Origin: Oscillospiraceae bacterium
Lineage (GTDB): Bacteria; Bacillota_A; Clostridia; Oscillospirales; WRJC01
Length of the DNA stretch: 64,000 bases
NCBI GenBank assembly: GCA_009782405.1
Contig: WRJC01000001.1
Coordinates: forward strand, 124,001-188,000
Direction: 5' to 3'
In this document: positions 52,121 through 61,449 of the stretch, piece by piece
Layout of the letters: every line of letters begins with the position of its first letter
Numbering within the stretch: the first letter of the stretch is position 1
Translations under genes and position numbers: made by a program
The notes under the pieces: model-generated
Database searches by the model: none
Seen by the model: only the letters and a program-made list of their open reading frames with translations
Told to the model about the DNA's origin: nothing

Positions 52121-52711
52121 TCAAAGACAGTCATCATAAACGGGCGGGAACTGCGGAGCAAGCGCAGATACCAAAACAAAATCAAAGGCAAATTCCAGCA
52201 AAGACTGAGCAAGCACAGGAAAGGCTCACGAAAATACAAGCAACTCAACCTTAAGAAAAAACAAGTCTTGAAACGGCTTGACAATCAGATCAAAGACATA
52301 CTGCACAAGCAGACTGCGAAACTCGTACAAACTCTGAAATCAAACGATGTTTGCACCGCAGCCATAGGCGACGTGCGGGATATACGCCAAAATGTTGACT
52401 ATGGCGCGAAAGCCAACCAAAAGATACATCAAATGCCAAGCGGTCAGGTCAGGGCTATGATCGAGTACAAATGCGAGAGAAACGGTATTGCGACTGTCCT
52501 CATCGACGAGGCGTACAGCAGTCAAACCTGTCCTAATTGCCTGAAAAGGCATAAACCGTCGAACAGGAACTATATCTGTCCGTTTTGCGGTTTCGCGTAC
52601 CATAGGGACGGTGTTGGCGCTATCAACATTCGGCAAAAACAAATGTATCGGGAGTACGCTCCCGTAGTAGGCGTTATGGCACCGCCCGTAGGCATACGCT
52701 ATGTCGTATGA
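52121..52711 (+). pseudogene. tnpB: tnpB fragment (C-terminal half only)
   Basis: About 196 codons of a protein normally near 370-400. Preserved are the helical stretch (SKRRYQNKIKGKFQQRLSKH), the RuvC-II region (AAIGDVRDI), the zinc finger (CPNC, CPFC) and RuvC-III (HRDGVGAINI). The N-terminal half with the first RuvC Asp is gone, so nuclease activity is lost. The open frame extends back to 51935 over the palindromic repeats, in another frame of tnpA, without TnpB similarity. Confidence 0.88.
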
Positions 52712-52766
52712 ATACGACATTGGTCTCGCACCAAGAACCCTCCGGCTTTACCCGTGGGGAGTGTCA
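52701..52766 (+). repeat. Right-end hairpins of the IS element
   Basis: A perfect 9-bp inverted repeat ATGTCGTAT-GA-ATACGACAT (52701-52720) is followed by a CTCCGGC...GGGGAG hairpin (about 52738-52761). The second is typical of IS605-family right ends and would form the 3' end of a TnpB guide RNA. Confidence 0.6.
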
Positions 52767-52813
52767 GACGAAAAGTACATATTTTTGTGGTATATTGGAG
52801 TCAAAGGAAAAAT

Positions 52814-53380
52814 ATGAAAACGAAATTCAAATACATTCCGAATATGCTGTCGGCGATAAGGCTTTTGCTCGTCCCCGTTTTTGTATGCCTGTTCTTCGTC
52901 TATTACGAGGAACATATCTACCTGCCGCTTCTGGTTTTCGCCTTTGCGGGAATGACGGACATAGTGGACGGATATTTGGCCCGCAGGAACAACTGGGTCA
53001 CGAACCTCGGGAAATTTCTGGATCCCCTGGCCGACAAGCTGCTGCAATGCTCCGTGCTTGTATGCTTCACGGTAAAAAAAATCGTTCCTTGGTGGCTGGC
53101 GGGGATGTTCATGCTAAAAGAGCTGTTCATGATATGCGGGGCGCTCATCGTGCTCAAAAAGATAAAAGTCACCGTAAAGTCGCATTGGTACGGAAAATTT
53201 ACCACGGGGGTCTTTTACGCCATAGCTTTCCTTGTTTTCATGTTTAAAATATTCGGCATAGACATAAACGGCACCGCCGCATTGGCGCTGTTCGTCTCCG
53301 CGCTGGTTTTGGCCTTTTTTTCGATGGTGATGTACATCCTAGACACCTTGCGCATAAACGCCGAGCTTCAAAAAAAGTGA
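52814..53380 (+). CDS. pgsA: CDP-alcohol phosphatidyltransferase (PgsA-like)
   Basis: 188 residues from ATG 52814 (AAAGGA just upstream); the longer in-frame start overlaps the IS end. The catalytic CDP-alcohol motif DG-x2-AR-x8-G-x3-D-x3-D is complete in DGYLARRNNWVTNLGKFLD and following. Four or five hydrophobic helices make up the rest. It probably joins CDP-diacylglycerol to glycerol-3-phosphate in phosphatidylglycerol synthesis. Confidence 0.9.
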   Translation: MKTKFKYIPNMLSAIRLLLVPVFVCLFFVYYEEHIYLPLLVFAFAGMTDIVDGYLARRNNWVTNLGKFLDPLADKLLQCSVLVCFTVKKIVPWWLAGMFMLKELFMICGALIVLKKIKVTVKSHWYGKFTTGVFYAIAFLVFMFKIFGIDINGTAALALFVSALVLAFFSMVMYILDTLRINAELQKK

Positions 53381-53438
53381 ATGATAAACTCAGAAATAAT
53401 TCGAAATAATTCTATGAAGGGAATATAAAAACTGTCTT

Positions 53439-55841
53439 ATGGGATTTCAATTATGCGACAGATGCAAAAAAAACACGGCGATGGTATCTGTCACCCGGTT
53501 TGAAGGCAATGCAAAGAAACAAGAGTGGATATGCATTTCCTGCGCGCGCAAAATGGGGATACGGCCGGTATCGGAAGCCCTCGAAAAAATGGGGATAAGC
53601 GAAGAAGAAACCGAATCCATGGCGGAAGAAATGACCAGCCTGTTGCAAAACGACGAAGCGTTCCCGTTTTTGCAAGGGGCGGAAGGCGATGAGGGCGCGG
53701 ACAGCCGCGACATTTCCATGGCCAATTTGTCGTCTTTTTTGCCCAAAATACTCGGAAGCGACAAAGATGCCGCGAAAATTTCCCCGCCATTGCAAAACAG
53801 CTCGGGCGCGAACAGCCAGCAGGGCGGCGAGGGCGAAAAAGGCAGGGACAAATTCGGCAGATCCGACAGGGACGACAAAAACAAAAAACAAGTTCCCCAG
53901 AAGCGAAAATACCTGGAAAATTTTTGCATAGACCTGACCGCGAGAGCCAAGGAAGGCAAACTGGACAGGATAGTCGGGAGGGAAAAGGAAATCGAGCGGG
54001 TCATCGGCATTTTGTGCCGCAGGCAAAAAAACAACCCCTGTCTGATCGGCGAGCCCGGAGTGGGTAAAACCGCGATAGCGGAAGCCTTGGCGCTCAAAAT
54101 CGCCACGAACCGGGCTCCCGCCAAATTGGAAAAAAAGGAGATACACCTGCTCGATTTGACCGGGCTTGTCGCGGGGACGCAGTTCCGCGGCCAGTTCGAG
54201 AGCAGGATGCAGGGGCTCATCGAAGAGATAAAAAGGCTGGGCAATATAATACTGGTGATCGACGAAGTGCATACGATAGTCGGCGCAGGCGACGCGGAAG
54301 GCTCGATGAACGCCGCGAACATCCTAAAGCCCGCGCTTTCCCGGGGATACATCCAGGTGATCGGGGCCACCACCTTAGGCGAATACCGCAAATACATAGA
54401 AAAAGATTCGGCCTTGGAGAGAAGGTTCCAGCCCATCATCGTCAACGAGCCCTCAGTCGACGAGAGCGTCGAAATGCTTTTCGGGACAAAAGACTATTAC
54501 GAGCAGTTCCACGGAATAAAAATATCGAAAGACACGGTGCGGCGAGCCGTGGTTTTGTCCGAGCGGTACATCACCGACAGATTTTTGCCCGACAAAGCCA
54601 TAGATTTGCTGGACGAATCGGCGGCGCACGTGGCCATCCATTCAAAAGAAATAGAAAAAATGGAGAGGCTCGGAGATTTGATCGAAGATACGGCCATCGA
54701 GATAGATTCGCTGGAATCCGGAGAAAATATGCCGGCAACCCAGGAGGGTTCGGCGGCGATGTATCAAAAGCTGGCCGACTTGAAGGCGAAAAAACTAAAT
54801 TTGCTCCACGAGTACGAGCGGCTTTCGGCGGAGAGGGACAAAATAGAAATAAAAACCGAGGATTTGGCGCTTGTCATCGAGAAGTGGACGGGCATACCCG
54901 CTTCCTCCATAACCGAAAACGAATTTTCGAGGCTCAACGGGCTCGAAACCAGGCTCAAGGCGCGCTTCGTGGGCCAGGACGAGGCGATCGGGGCGGTGGT
55001 GCGCGCCGTCAAGCGCTCGAGGGTGGGCATTTCCTACAAGCGCAAGCCGGTTTCCTTCATATTCGCCGGGCCCACCGGAGTGGGCAAAACCTACCTGGTG
55101 CAGACGCTTGCCGCCGACCTTTTCAGCTCCCCGGAATCTCTCATACGGCTCGATATGTCGGAATTCATGGAAAAATTCGCGGTTTCGAGGATAATAGGCG
55201 CGCCACCCGGCTATGTGGGCTATGACGAAGCGGGCCAGCTAACCGAGAAAATAAGGCGCAAGCCCTATTCGGTTATATTGTTCGACGAAATAGAAAAAGC
55301 CCACCCGGACGTGATGAACATACTGCTGCAGATCCTCGACGACGGCAAAATAACCGACGCCCACGGGCGCGAGGTGAATTTTGAAAACACCATCATCGTG
55401 ATGACCACGAATGCGGGCTCGAACCTCAGCATGTCCGCTTTGGGCTTTTCCGAGAGCGAGGCCAAATCCGCGGAAAACAAAACGCAGAAGGCGCTTTCAG
55501 ATTTTCTGCGGCCCGAATTTTTGAACAGGGTGGACGAGATAATCACCTTCAACGCGCTCACCGAAGACAACTTCACGGAAATTTCCAAGATAATGCTAAA
55601 CGACTTGAAAAAAGTGCTGGACGAAAAGAACATAAGCTTCGCTTTCACCGACGAAGCCGCGGCGGCAATCGCCAAAAAGGCGTACAGCAAAAAATACGGC
55701 GCGAGGAACCTGCGCAGGCTCATTCAGACCGAGATCGAGGACAAAATGGCGAACCTGATAATCGAAAGCAGGGAAAAAAAGAAGCTGATGTTTTTATTGG
55801 ATGCGGGCAAAACCGGCGAAATCTCGGTGATACTGGCATAA
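53439..55841 (+). CDS. clpE: ClpE-like AAA+ unfoldase with N-terminal zinc domain
   Basis: 800 residues. Instead of Clp_N repeats it starts with a four-Cys zinc domain (CDRCKKNT, then CISC). A Glu/Ser-rich linker (about 55-160) follows, unusually long. D1 has GEPGVGKTA and VIDEVH; a short middle domain is present; D2 has GPTGVGKTY and ILFDEIEKAH. An LGF loop (SALGFSES) in D2 suggests docking to ClpP. ClpE of Bacillus is about 100 residues shorter. No CtsR box was found in the 58 nt before the ATG, nor a good ribosome binding site. ClpC is the alternative name. Confidence 0.87.
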   Translation: MGFQLCDRCKKNTAMVSVTRFEGNAKKQEWICISCARKMGIRPVSEALEKMGISEEETESMAEEMTSLLQNDEAFPFLQGAEGDEGADSRDISMANLSSFLPKILGSDKDAAKISPPLQNSSGANSQQGGEGEKGRDKFGRSDRDDKNKKQVPQKRKYLENFCIDLTARAKEGKLDRIVGREKEIERVIGILCRRQKNNPCLIGEPGVGKTAIAEALALKIATNRAPAKLEKKEIHLLDLTGLVAGTQFRGQFESRMQGLIEEIKRLGNIILVIDEVHTIVGAGDAEGSMNAANILKPALSRGYIQVIGATTLGEYRKYIEKDSALERRFQPIIVNEPSVDESVEMLFGTKDYYEQFHGIKISKDTVRRAVVLSERYITDRFLPDKAIDLLDESAAHVAIHSKEIEKMERLGDLIEDTAIEIDSLESGENMPATQEGSAAMYQKLADLKAKKLNLLHEYERLSAERDKIEIKTEDLALVIEKWTGIPASSITENEFSRLNGLETRLKARFVGQDEAIGAVVRAVKRSRVGISYKRKPVSFIFAGPTGVGKTYLVQTLAADLFSSPESLIRLDMSEFMEKFAVSRIIGAPPGYVGYDEAGQLTEKIRRKPYSVILFDEIEKAHPDVMNILLQILDDGKITDAHGREVNFENTIIVMTTNAGSNLSMSALGFSESEAKSAENKTQKALSDFLRPEFLNRVDEIITFNALTEDNFTEISKIMLNDLKKVLDEKNISFAFTDEAAAAIAKKAYSKKYGARNLRRLIQTEIEDKMANLIIESREKKKLMFLLDAGKTGEISVILA

Positions 55842-55868
55842 AATGGAGAAAATAAAGGAGGCTCTGGC

Positions 55869-57413
55869 TTGAAAGATTACGCAAAAAGCGGGGAACAGGT
55901 CAAGATTTTATTGGTCTACCCGGATTACGACGAAGGCGACGCCTATAAAAAATCCTACGGGGGCAACTACAGCGAGGGGCTCGCTTCGATTTCGGCGGTC
56001 GTAAAAGCGGGCGGGCACGGCTGCGTTTTGTTTCATCTGCTCTACGATTACGGCGAAGCCGAATTCAAAAGCAAAATAAAGGAGTTTGGCTGCGACATAA
56101 TCGGGTTTTCCGTCAGGACCACGATATTCAATTCCTGCAAAAAACTGATAAAATGGACAAAAGAAGCTCTGCCGGATTGTTTTGTGTTTTGCGGAAGCTA
56201 CCATGTCACACTCGTTCCGGACGAAGTGCTCGCGGCTGAGGGCGTAGATGCGGTGATGATCGGCGAGGGCGAATACCCCACTCTCGAATTGTGCGACAAA
56301 ATAAAGGCGGGGGAAAACTACACAAATATTTTGAGCATGCACTTCAAGCTGCCCGGCGGCGAAGTCAAAAAAAACGCGGTCATGCCGCTTCTCGAGAATC
56401 TGGACGAACTCCCCATCCCCGACTTCAACCTGTTCGACTTTAAAAACCTCGAAGCCACGAAAATCAACACCGCCACGGTGATGATGAGCCGCGGCTGCAT
56501 CTTTTCTTGCACATACTGCGGCAATTCGCAGTTTAGAAACGTCTACCCGAACAAAAGCAAATACGCCCGGTTCAGGAGCGCGGAAAACGGCATAAAATAC
56601 CTCGAGACCCTGCTGTCCATGTACCCTCAAATCGAATACTTGAATTTCAGGGACGCGATTTTCAACATGTTCCCCAAGTCCGACCGCTTCGACAAATTCA
56701 TCGAATTGTACAAGGAAAAAATACACAGGCCTTTTGCCTGCAACCTGCGCCTTGACATACTCACCGAGGAAACAGTAAAAAAAATGAAGGAAGCGGGCTG
56801 CTATCTGATCGATGTGGGGGTCGAGTCGGGCGATTATGAGCTGCGCTCGAAATATTTAAAGCGGCTTATGACCGACGAGCAGATGATAAACGCTTTTTCG
56901 TGGTTCCACAAATACGGCATAACTGCCCTGTCCTACAACATAGTGGGCCTGCCGCACGAAAACCTGAAAAAAGCGCTTTCCACGATAAAATTAAACGTGA
57001 AGCTGGATCCGGACAAAATAATCCCGAACATATTTTATCCCTACCCGATGACGGTTTTGCACGACATAGCAAAGGAAGCGGGGTTCGTGCCGGACGTCAT
57101 CCCCGCGGACTGCCGCGTGTCCCTCAGGCAAAAGGGATTCAAGAAGCACGAGGTGCTCTATGCGGCTTCATATTTCATGAAATACATAAAAAGATACAAA
57201 AGGTGCGCGAAACTGCCGGGCTTCATCGGAAAGCCGCTTGAAAAATATTACGATTTCGTTTTCACCGGGCCATTGACCCCGAGGAGGTGCTTGGTTTGGT
57301 GGTCCGACTTCAAAGCGGCGGTGTACGGCGGCATAAAAAGTTTCGTGAGGAACCGCTCGCCGAAACTCTACCTCAAACTGCGAAACAAAAGGCTGAAAAA
57401 CATACAGAAATGA
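55869..57413 (+). CDS. B12-binding domain radical SAM protein
   Basis: 514 residues. The N-terminal cobalamin-binding-like Rossmann part (ILLVYPDYDEGDA, GCDIIGFSVRTT, VMIGEGE) is followed by the radical SAM cluster motif CIFSCTYC (CxxxCxxC). A TIM barrel follows with DVGVESGDYELR, then a basic C-terminus. Translation probably starts at TTG 55869, preceded by AGGAGG 8 nt upstream. Such enzymes do methylations, methylthiolations or ring rearrangements. The substrate is not readable, and there is no peptide or lipid partner beside it. Confidence 0.9.
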   Translation: MKDYAKSGEQVKILLVYPDYDEGDAYKKSYGGNYSEGLASISAVVKAGGHGCVLFHLLYDYGEAEFKSKIKEFGCDIIGFSVRTTIFNSCKKLIKWTKEALPDCFVFCGSYHVTLVPDEVLAAEGVDAVMIGEGEYPTLELCDKIKAGENYTNILSMHFKLPGGEVKKNAVMPLLENLDELPIPDFNLFDFKNLEATKINTATVMMSRGCIFSCTYCGNSQFRNVYPNKSKYARFRSAENGIKYLETLLSMYPQIEYLNFRDAIFNMFPKSDRFDKFIELYKEKIHRPFACNLRLDILTEETVKKMKEAGCYLIDVGVESGDYELRSKYLKRLMTDEQMINAFSWFHKYGITALSYNIVGLPHENLKKALSTIKLNVKLDPDKIIPNIFYPYPMTVLHDIAKEAGFVPDVIPADCRVSLRQKGFKKHEVLYAASYFMKYIKRYKRCAKLPGFIGKPLEKYYDFVFTGPLTPRRCLVWWSDFKAAVYGGIKSFVRNRSPKLYLKLRNKRLKNIQK

Positions 57414-57433
57414 AGCGAAACAAGAAGGGGGGC

Positions 57434-58963
57434 ATGTCAAAAGTGAACAAAAAAACAAGGGCGCCAAATATCGCCGCGACAATTTTGGCCATTCAGTTGA
57501 TTTTGTCCGTTTTGTTTTCCGCGTCATGCGACAGGCAGCAGGAAAACGGAAACCAAGCGGCAAATGGCGGAGATGGAAATGACGGCGGAGAAAACGCGGG
57601 AAATCACGAAAATGCGCAGGATTCGGGCGAAACCGATGAGTATTTGTTTCCCGAATTGGACTGCGGGGGTTCCGATTTCACTTTTTTGGGAATAACGACC
57701 ACATGGGATTTTTATTCGGTCATAGTCCATGAAAGCGAAACCGGAGAAATCCTCGACGACTCCATATATGCGAGGAACCGCGCCGTCGAGGAAAAATTCG
57801 GGATAAACCTGAAAGAAACCGCATTTGACATAGGCCAAGTCGAAGGCAAATTGAAAAACGCCGTGCTCGCGGGGGAAAACATATACGATGCGGCATATTG
57901 CCCTTCGTACAACAATGCGCCTATCGGCGGGCTCGTCGCGCAAAACATGTTTCTCGATTTGAACGAAATTCCGGAACTTCGGCTTGACGAACCTTGGTGG
58001 AACCAGACTGTAAACACCGACTGCATCATCGGAAGCGCGAACAAATTGTTTTTTACGGCCTGCGATATAAACATCATGAATTTGCAGGCGCCGTGGTGCG
58101 TATACCTCAATGAAGACATGATAAAAAATTTGGGTTTGGATTTGCCGTATTCACTCGTGAAAAACGGCAAATGGACGCTCGACGAATTTCACAAATATGT
58201 GAAAGCCGGGGCGCAGCTTAACGGCGCCGCCTCGTTCGATTGGGAGCCGAGCGGCGCCGCCGTTTTCGGCTATACATCGTATGAAGGCGGAACCGGGGCC
58301 CTATTGGTCGGTTCGGGGGAAAAATTCATCTCTAAAGACGAAAAAGGAATGCCGTATCTATCCATAGAAACCCCGCGCTTCTTTGACGTTTGCGAAAAAA
58401 TCGCGGAATTGACCGGAACAAAGGGGATATACCAAAATGCGAACAATTACGATACGGGATTTCATTTCGAATATATCTTCAAGGGCGGCAGGACTCTGAT
58501 GATGGTCGGGGAACTCAAAGCTTCCGATGTGTTCAGGGACATGGACAGCACTTTCGGCATAGTCCCAATACCGAAATACGACGGAAACCAGGACAAATAC
58601 TATTCTTCGGTGGCGAGGCAGATGCCGGTTTTGGTCATACCCGCTACAAATCCCGAACCGGGCAGCACCGGGGTCATATTGGATGCGATGGCCTATCTCA
58701 GCACAAAAAACATAACCCCGATATTTTTCGACGTCACGATGTCGCAAAAACGGCTGCGCAACGAGGAATCGATCGAAATGCTGAAAATAGTCAAGGATTC
58801 CGTGCTTTACGATGTTGGCACAGCATACGGCTGGAGTTCCGATTTGTACGTCGCCATACGCGACAGCCTCGACAAGGGCAAAAACACCGTGGTTTCGCTG
58901 ATTGAAAAGGGAAGCGGCAAAGTTTTGTCGAATATAGAAAAAACGATGGAACTTTTCGATTGA
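57434..58963 (+). CDS. Extracellular solute-binding-protein-like lipoprotein 3
   Basis: About 509 residues from ATG 57434; GTG 57443 has a better placed AAGGGGGG and is equally possible. The lipobox is FSASC. Signature blocks are ELDCGGSDF, ESETGEILDDSIYARNRAVEEKFGI and a C-terminal KRLRNEESIEML. It follows the radical SAM gene by 20 nt and precedes a paralogue by 27 nt. Probably binds a carbohydrate outside the cell. No transporter membrane subunit is nearby. Confidence 0.8.
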   Translation: MSKVNKKTRAPNIAATILAIQLILSVLFSASCDRQQENGNQAANGGDGNDGGENAGNHENAQDSGETDEYLFPELDCGGSDFTFLGITTTWDFYSVIVHESETGEILDDSIYARNRAVEEKFGINLKETAFDIGQVEGKLKNAVLAGENIYDAAYCPSYNNAPIGGLVAQNMFLDLNEIPELRLDEPWWNQTVNTDCIIGSANKLFFTACDINIMNLQAPWCVYLNEDMIKNLGLDLPYSLVKNGKWTLDEFHKYVKAGAQLNGAASFDWEPSGAAVFGYTSYEGGTGALLVGSGEKFISKDEKGMPYLSIETPRFFDVCEKIAELTGTKGIYQNANNYDTGFHFEYIFKGGRTLMMVGELKASDVFRDMDSTFGIVPIPKYDGNQDKYYSSVARQMPVLVIPATNPEPGSTGVILDAMAYLSTKNITPIFFDVTMSQKRLRNEESIEMLKIVKDSVLYDVGTAYGWSSDLYVAIRDSLDKGKNTVVSLIEKGSGKVLSNIEKTMELFD

Positions 58964-58990
58964 ATTATGTGTTTAGGAGGATTTTGTTTT

Positions 58991-60442
58991 ATGTTCAAAA
59001 AAATCGCGGCATTGCTGTTTTTCTCCGTTCTCGCCTTTTGCTTTCTTTGTTCCTGCAATTCGGGCGAAAGCCCAAAAGACGCCGACAAAAAGCAAAACGG
59101 GGATTTGACGGAAAACCTTCCGGAAACCGAAACCAATCAAGCCCAAAACGAAAGCGACGAATTGCCCGAGCTCGACTATGAGGGGCACGAGTTCCATATA
59201 TACTCGCGCATAAACAACACTTTCTACAACTATCTGGTCGAAGAGGAAACGGGCGAAATTTTGAGCGACGCCGTCTACAAGCGCGCACGGAACGTGGAGG
59301 CGCGGCTCAACATCACTTTGAAGGAAACCGAAAATTCCGATGCGAACTCCCCGCGCGCGCTGATGCTGTCCGGCGACGACACATACGATATGTACAATGC
59401 GCGCTGCACCCACGCGCTCACTTTCTGGCTCGAGGGGCTTACGGTGGAAATCCCCAAGCTGCCGTACATAGACTTGGAAAAACCCTACTGGAACAAAACC
59501 GCCAATGAGTCGCTCTCGCTCAACAAGCGCCAGTATGTGGCCATCGGGGCGGCGAACATAGGCGCATATGACTTCATATTCACGCTTTTGTTCAACAAAA
59601 AACTGATCGCCGATTTCGGGCTCGAATCGCCGTACGAACTGATAGACACCGGCAAATGGACTATCGGCAAGATGAGCGAGATGATGAAAGCCGTGGGGGC
59701 CGACCTTGACGGCAACGGGATATACGACATAAACGACAGGTACGGATATGCATCGGGCATGAATGTCACTCTGCCCGCTTTCTGGATCGGGGCGGGATTG
59801 TTTTCGATTTCAAAAGACCAAAACGACGTGCCGTATTTTTCGGCCGGCGACCAAAAATTCATCGATGTGTTCAACAAAGTGTTCGAACTCACCTGGGAAT
59901 CGGATTTGTGGTACAAAAAATCCTCCGGAGACGGCAATGTGCCTTCGTCGTCCGTGACATTGTTCACCGAGGACAGGGCGCTGTTCATCGACACGCAGAT
60001 TTTCGACATAAACAGGCTGCGCGGCATGGAAACCGATTTCGGGATCATCATGTACCCGAAATATGACGAAACCCAGCAAAACTACCACACGAGATTCGGT
60101 TTTTACGACACATTCATCGTGTCAAATTCAAATACCGCCCTCGAGCGCACCAGCGCGGTCATCGAAGCCCTGAACAGCGAGTCATACAAAACGGTGATAC
60201 CCGTCTACTATGACAGGTGCCTCAAAACGCGCAATTCCCGCGACGAGGAATCCGAAGCCATGCTGGACATCATATTTTCCAATTTGACGGTGGATCTCGG
60301 CGACACGGTTTGGGCGGACAAAATCCGCGACGGCGTTTTCACCGCCATGTTCGGCGCGAACAACCCAAATATCGCCTCCAAGCTGGAATCCATGGCAAAT
60401 TCGGTGCAAAAGGACATAGACCAGATACTCGCGATGAATTGA
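58991..60442 (+). CDS. Extracellular solute-binding-protein-like lipoprotein 4
   Basis: 483 residues from ATG 58991, 9 nt after AGGAGG (an upstream in-frame ATG at 58967 is rejected for this reason). The lipobox is FLCSC. It shows ELDYEGHEF, EEETGEILSDAVYKRARNVEARLNI, the calcium-like loop DLDGNGIYDINDRYG, and YYDRCLKTRNSRDEESEAML near the end. It is a tandem paralogue of lipoprotein 3 and shares the block with the others. It may act with the mutarotase-like protein downstream. Confidence 0.8.
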   Translation: MFKKIAALLFFSVLAFCFLCSCNSGESPKDADKKQNGDLTENLPETETNQAQNESDELPELDYEGHEFHIYSRINNTFYNYLVEEETGEILSDAVYKRARNVEARLNITLKETENSDANSPRALMLSGDDTYDMYNARCTHALTFWLEGLTVEIPKLPYIDLEKPYWNKTANESLSLNKRQYVAIGAANIGAYDFIFTLLFNKKLIADFGLESPYELIDTGKWTIGKMSEMMKAVGADLDGNGIYDINDRYGYASGMNVTLPAFWIGAGLFSISKDQNDVPYFSAGDQKFIDVFNKVFELTWESDLWYKKSSGDGNVPSSSVTLFTEDRALFIDTQIFDINRLRGMETDFGIIMYPKYDETQQNYHTRFGFYDTFIVSNSNTALERTSAVIEALNSESYKTVIPVYYDRCLKTRNSRDEESEAMLDIIFSNLTVDLGDTVWADKIRDGVFTAMFGANNPNIASKLESMANSVQKDIDQILAMN

Positions 60443-60478
60443 TATCATTCAAAACGAAAAAATCAAGGAGATGAAAAA

Positions 60479-61423
60479 ATGCCAAAAATAACAATAAGCG
60501 ACGTCGAGTACAAAAATTACGGCAGGTGCAAAGCCATTTCAAACGGGCTTTTTGAGATGTACGTCACAATTGATCTCGGGCCGAGGATCATAAAGTTAAA
60601 TTTGCCCGGGAAAGAAAACCTCATGTTCAACGACGTCGAAAGGGAAATGCATATCGATGTTTCGAAAACGTTCGGCAGCGGCAAATGCTGGTATATCTAT
60701 GGCGGGCACAGAATGTGGGTGAGCCCGGAAGACATGCCGAAAACCTATTATCCCGACAACGATCCCGTCGAGGCGAAAATCGAAGGAAACAAAGTTTCGT
60801 TTTTCCCGGGGCCGCAAACCGCCAACAATTTGCAGCACAGCTTGGAGATTTCCATGTGCGGGGACAAACCATGCGCGAAAGTCGCGCACAAACTCGAAAA
60901 CATCGGAGAAAACGAAATCACCGGCGCGATTTGGGCTATGAGCGTCGTGGCGCCGGGCGGCACTGTCATATGCCCGCAGCCCGACGAGGACACGGGGCTT
61001 TTGGGAAACCGATGCATGGCTTTTTGGCCGTACACGAATCTGACCGACGCCAGGGCGAATTTTTACGACAGGTATATCACAGTGAAGCAAAACGGAGCCG
61101 TAAACGAAAAATTCAAGTTCGGGATAAACAACACAAAAGGCTGGCTGGCATACCAAAACCACGGGCAGATATTTGTGAAAACATACGAACCAAACCATCC
61201 GGCCGGAAATTATCCCGATTGGGGAATGTCTACGGAAGTATTCACAAACCATCTGTTTTCCGAAGCCGAAACCTTGTCCGAGCTTAAAACGCTGAAGCGC
61301 GGCGAATTCATCGAGCATGCGGAGACATGGCGGCTAATCGACTCCTCCGCTGAAGCGGACATCGATTTCAAGCCCGGCGAGCAGGAAAAATTAGATGCCT
61401 ATGTGAAGCGGCATATTTTTTGA
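60479..61423 (+). CDS. Galactose mutarotase-like/DUF4380-type protein
   Basis: 314 residues, no signal peptide. A beta-sandwich of the aldose-epimerase superfamily is suggested by VTIDLGPRIIKLNLPG, YGGHRMWVSPED, HKLENIGENEITGAIWAMSV and WLAYQNHGQIFVKTY. DUF4380 proteins share this plan. Catalytic His and Glu cannot be assigned with certainty. The gene lies within the lipoprotein cluster and probably acts on a sugar anomer or a cleaved glycan. Family call moderate. Confidence 0.7.
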   Translation: MPKITISDVEYKNYGRCKAISNGLFEMYVTIDLGPRIIKLNLPGKENLMFNDVEREMHIDVSKTFGSGKCWYIYGGHRMWVSPEDMPKTYYPDNDPVEAKIEGNKVSFFPGPQTANNLQHSLEISMCGDKPCAKVAHKLENIGENEITGAIWAMSVVAPGGTVICPQPDEDTGLLGNRCMAFWPYTNLTDARANFYDRYITVKQNGAVNEKFKFGINNTKGWLAYQNHGQIFVKTYEPNHPAGNYPDWGMSTEVFTNHLFSEAETLSELKTLKRGEFIEHAETWRLIDSSAEADIDFKPGEQEKLDAYVKRHIF

Positions 61424-61449
61424 AACATCAAATAAAAAGGTAAATAATT

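Larger units (their letters stand above)
51405..52770 (+). mobile_element. Decayed IS200/IS605-type element
   Basis: It includes a hairpin-rich left flank, tnpA, a gene fragment of tnpB and a right end with the GGCTTTACCCGTGGGGAG hairpin typical of this family. The borders are estimated. The N-terminal half of tnpB is missing and replaced by two hairpin repeats. The element sits between cvpA and pgsA without disrupting either. Confidence 0.8.
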
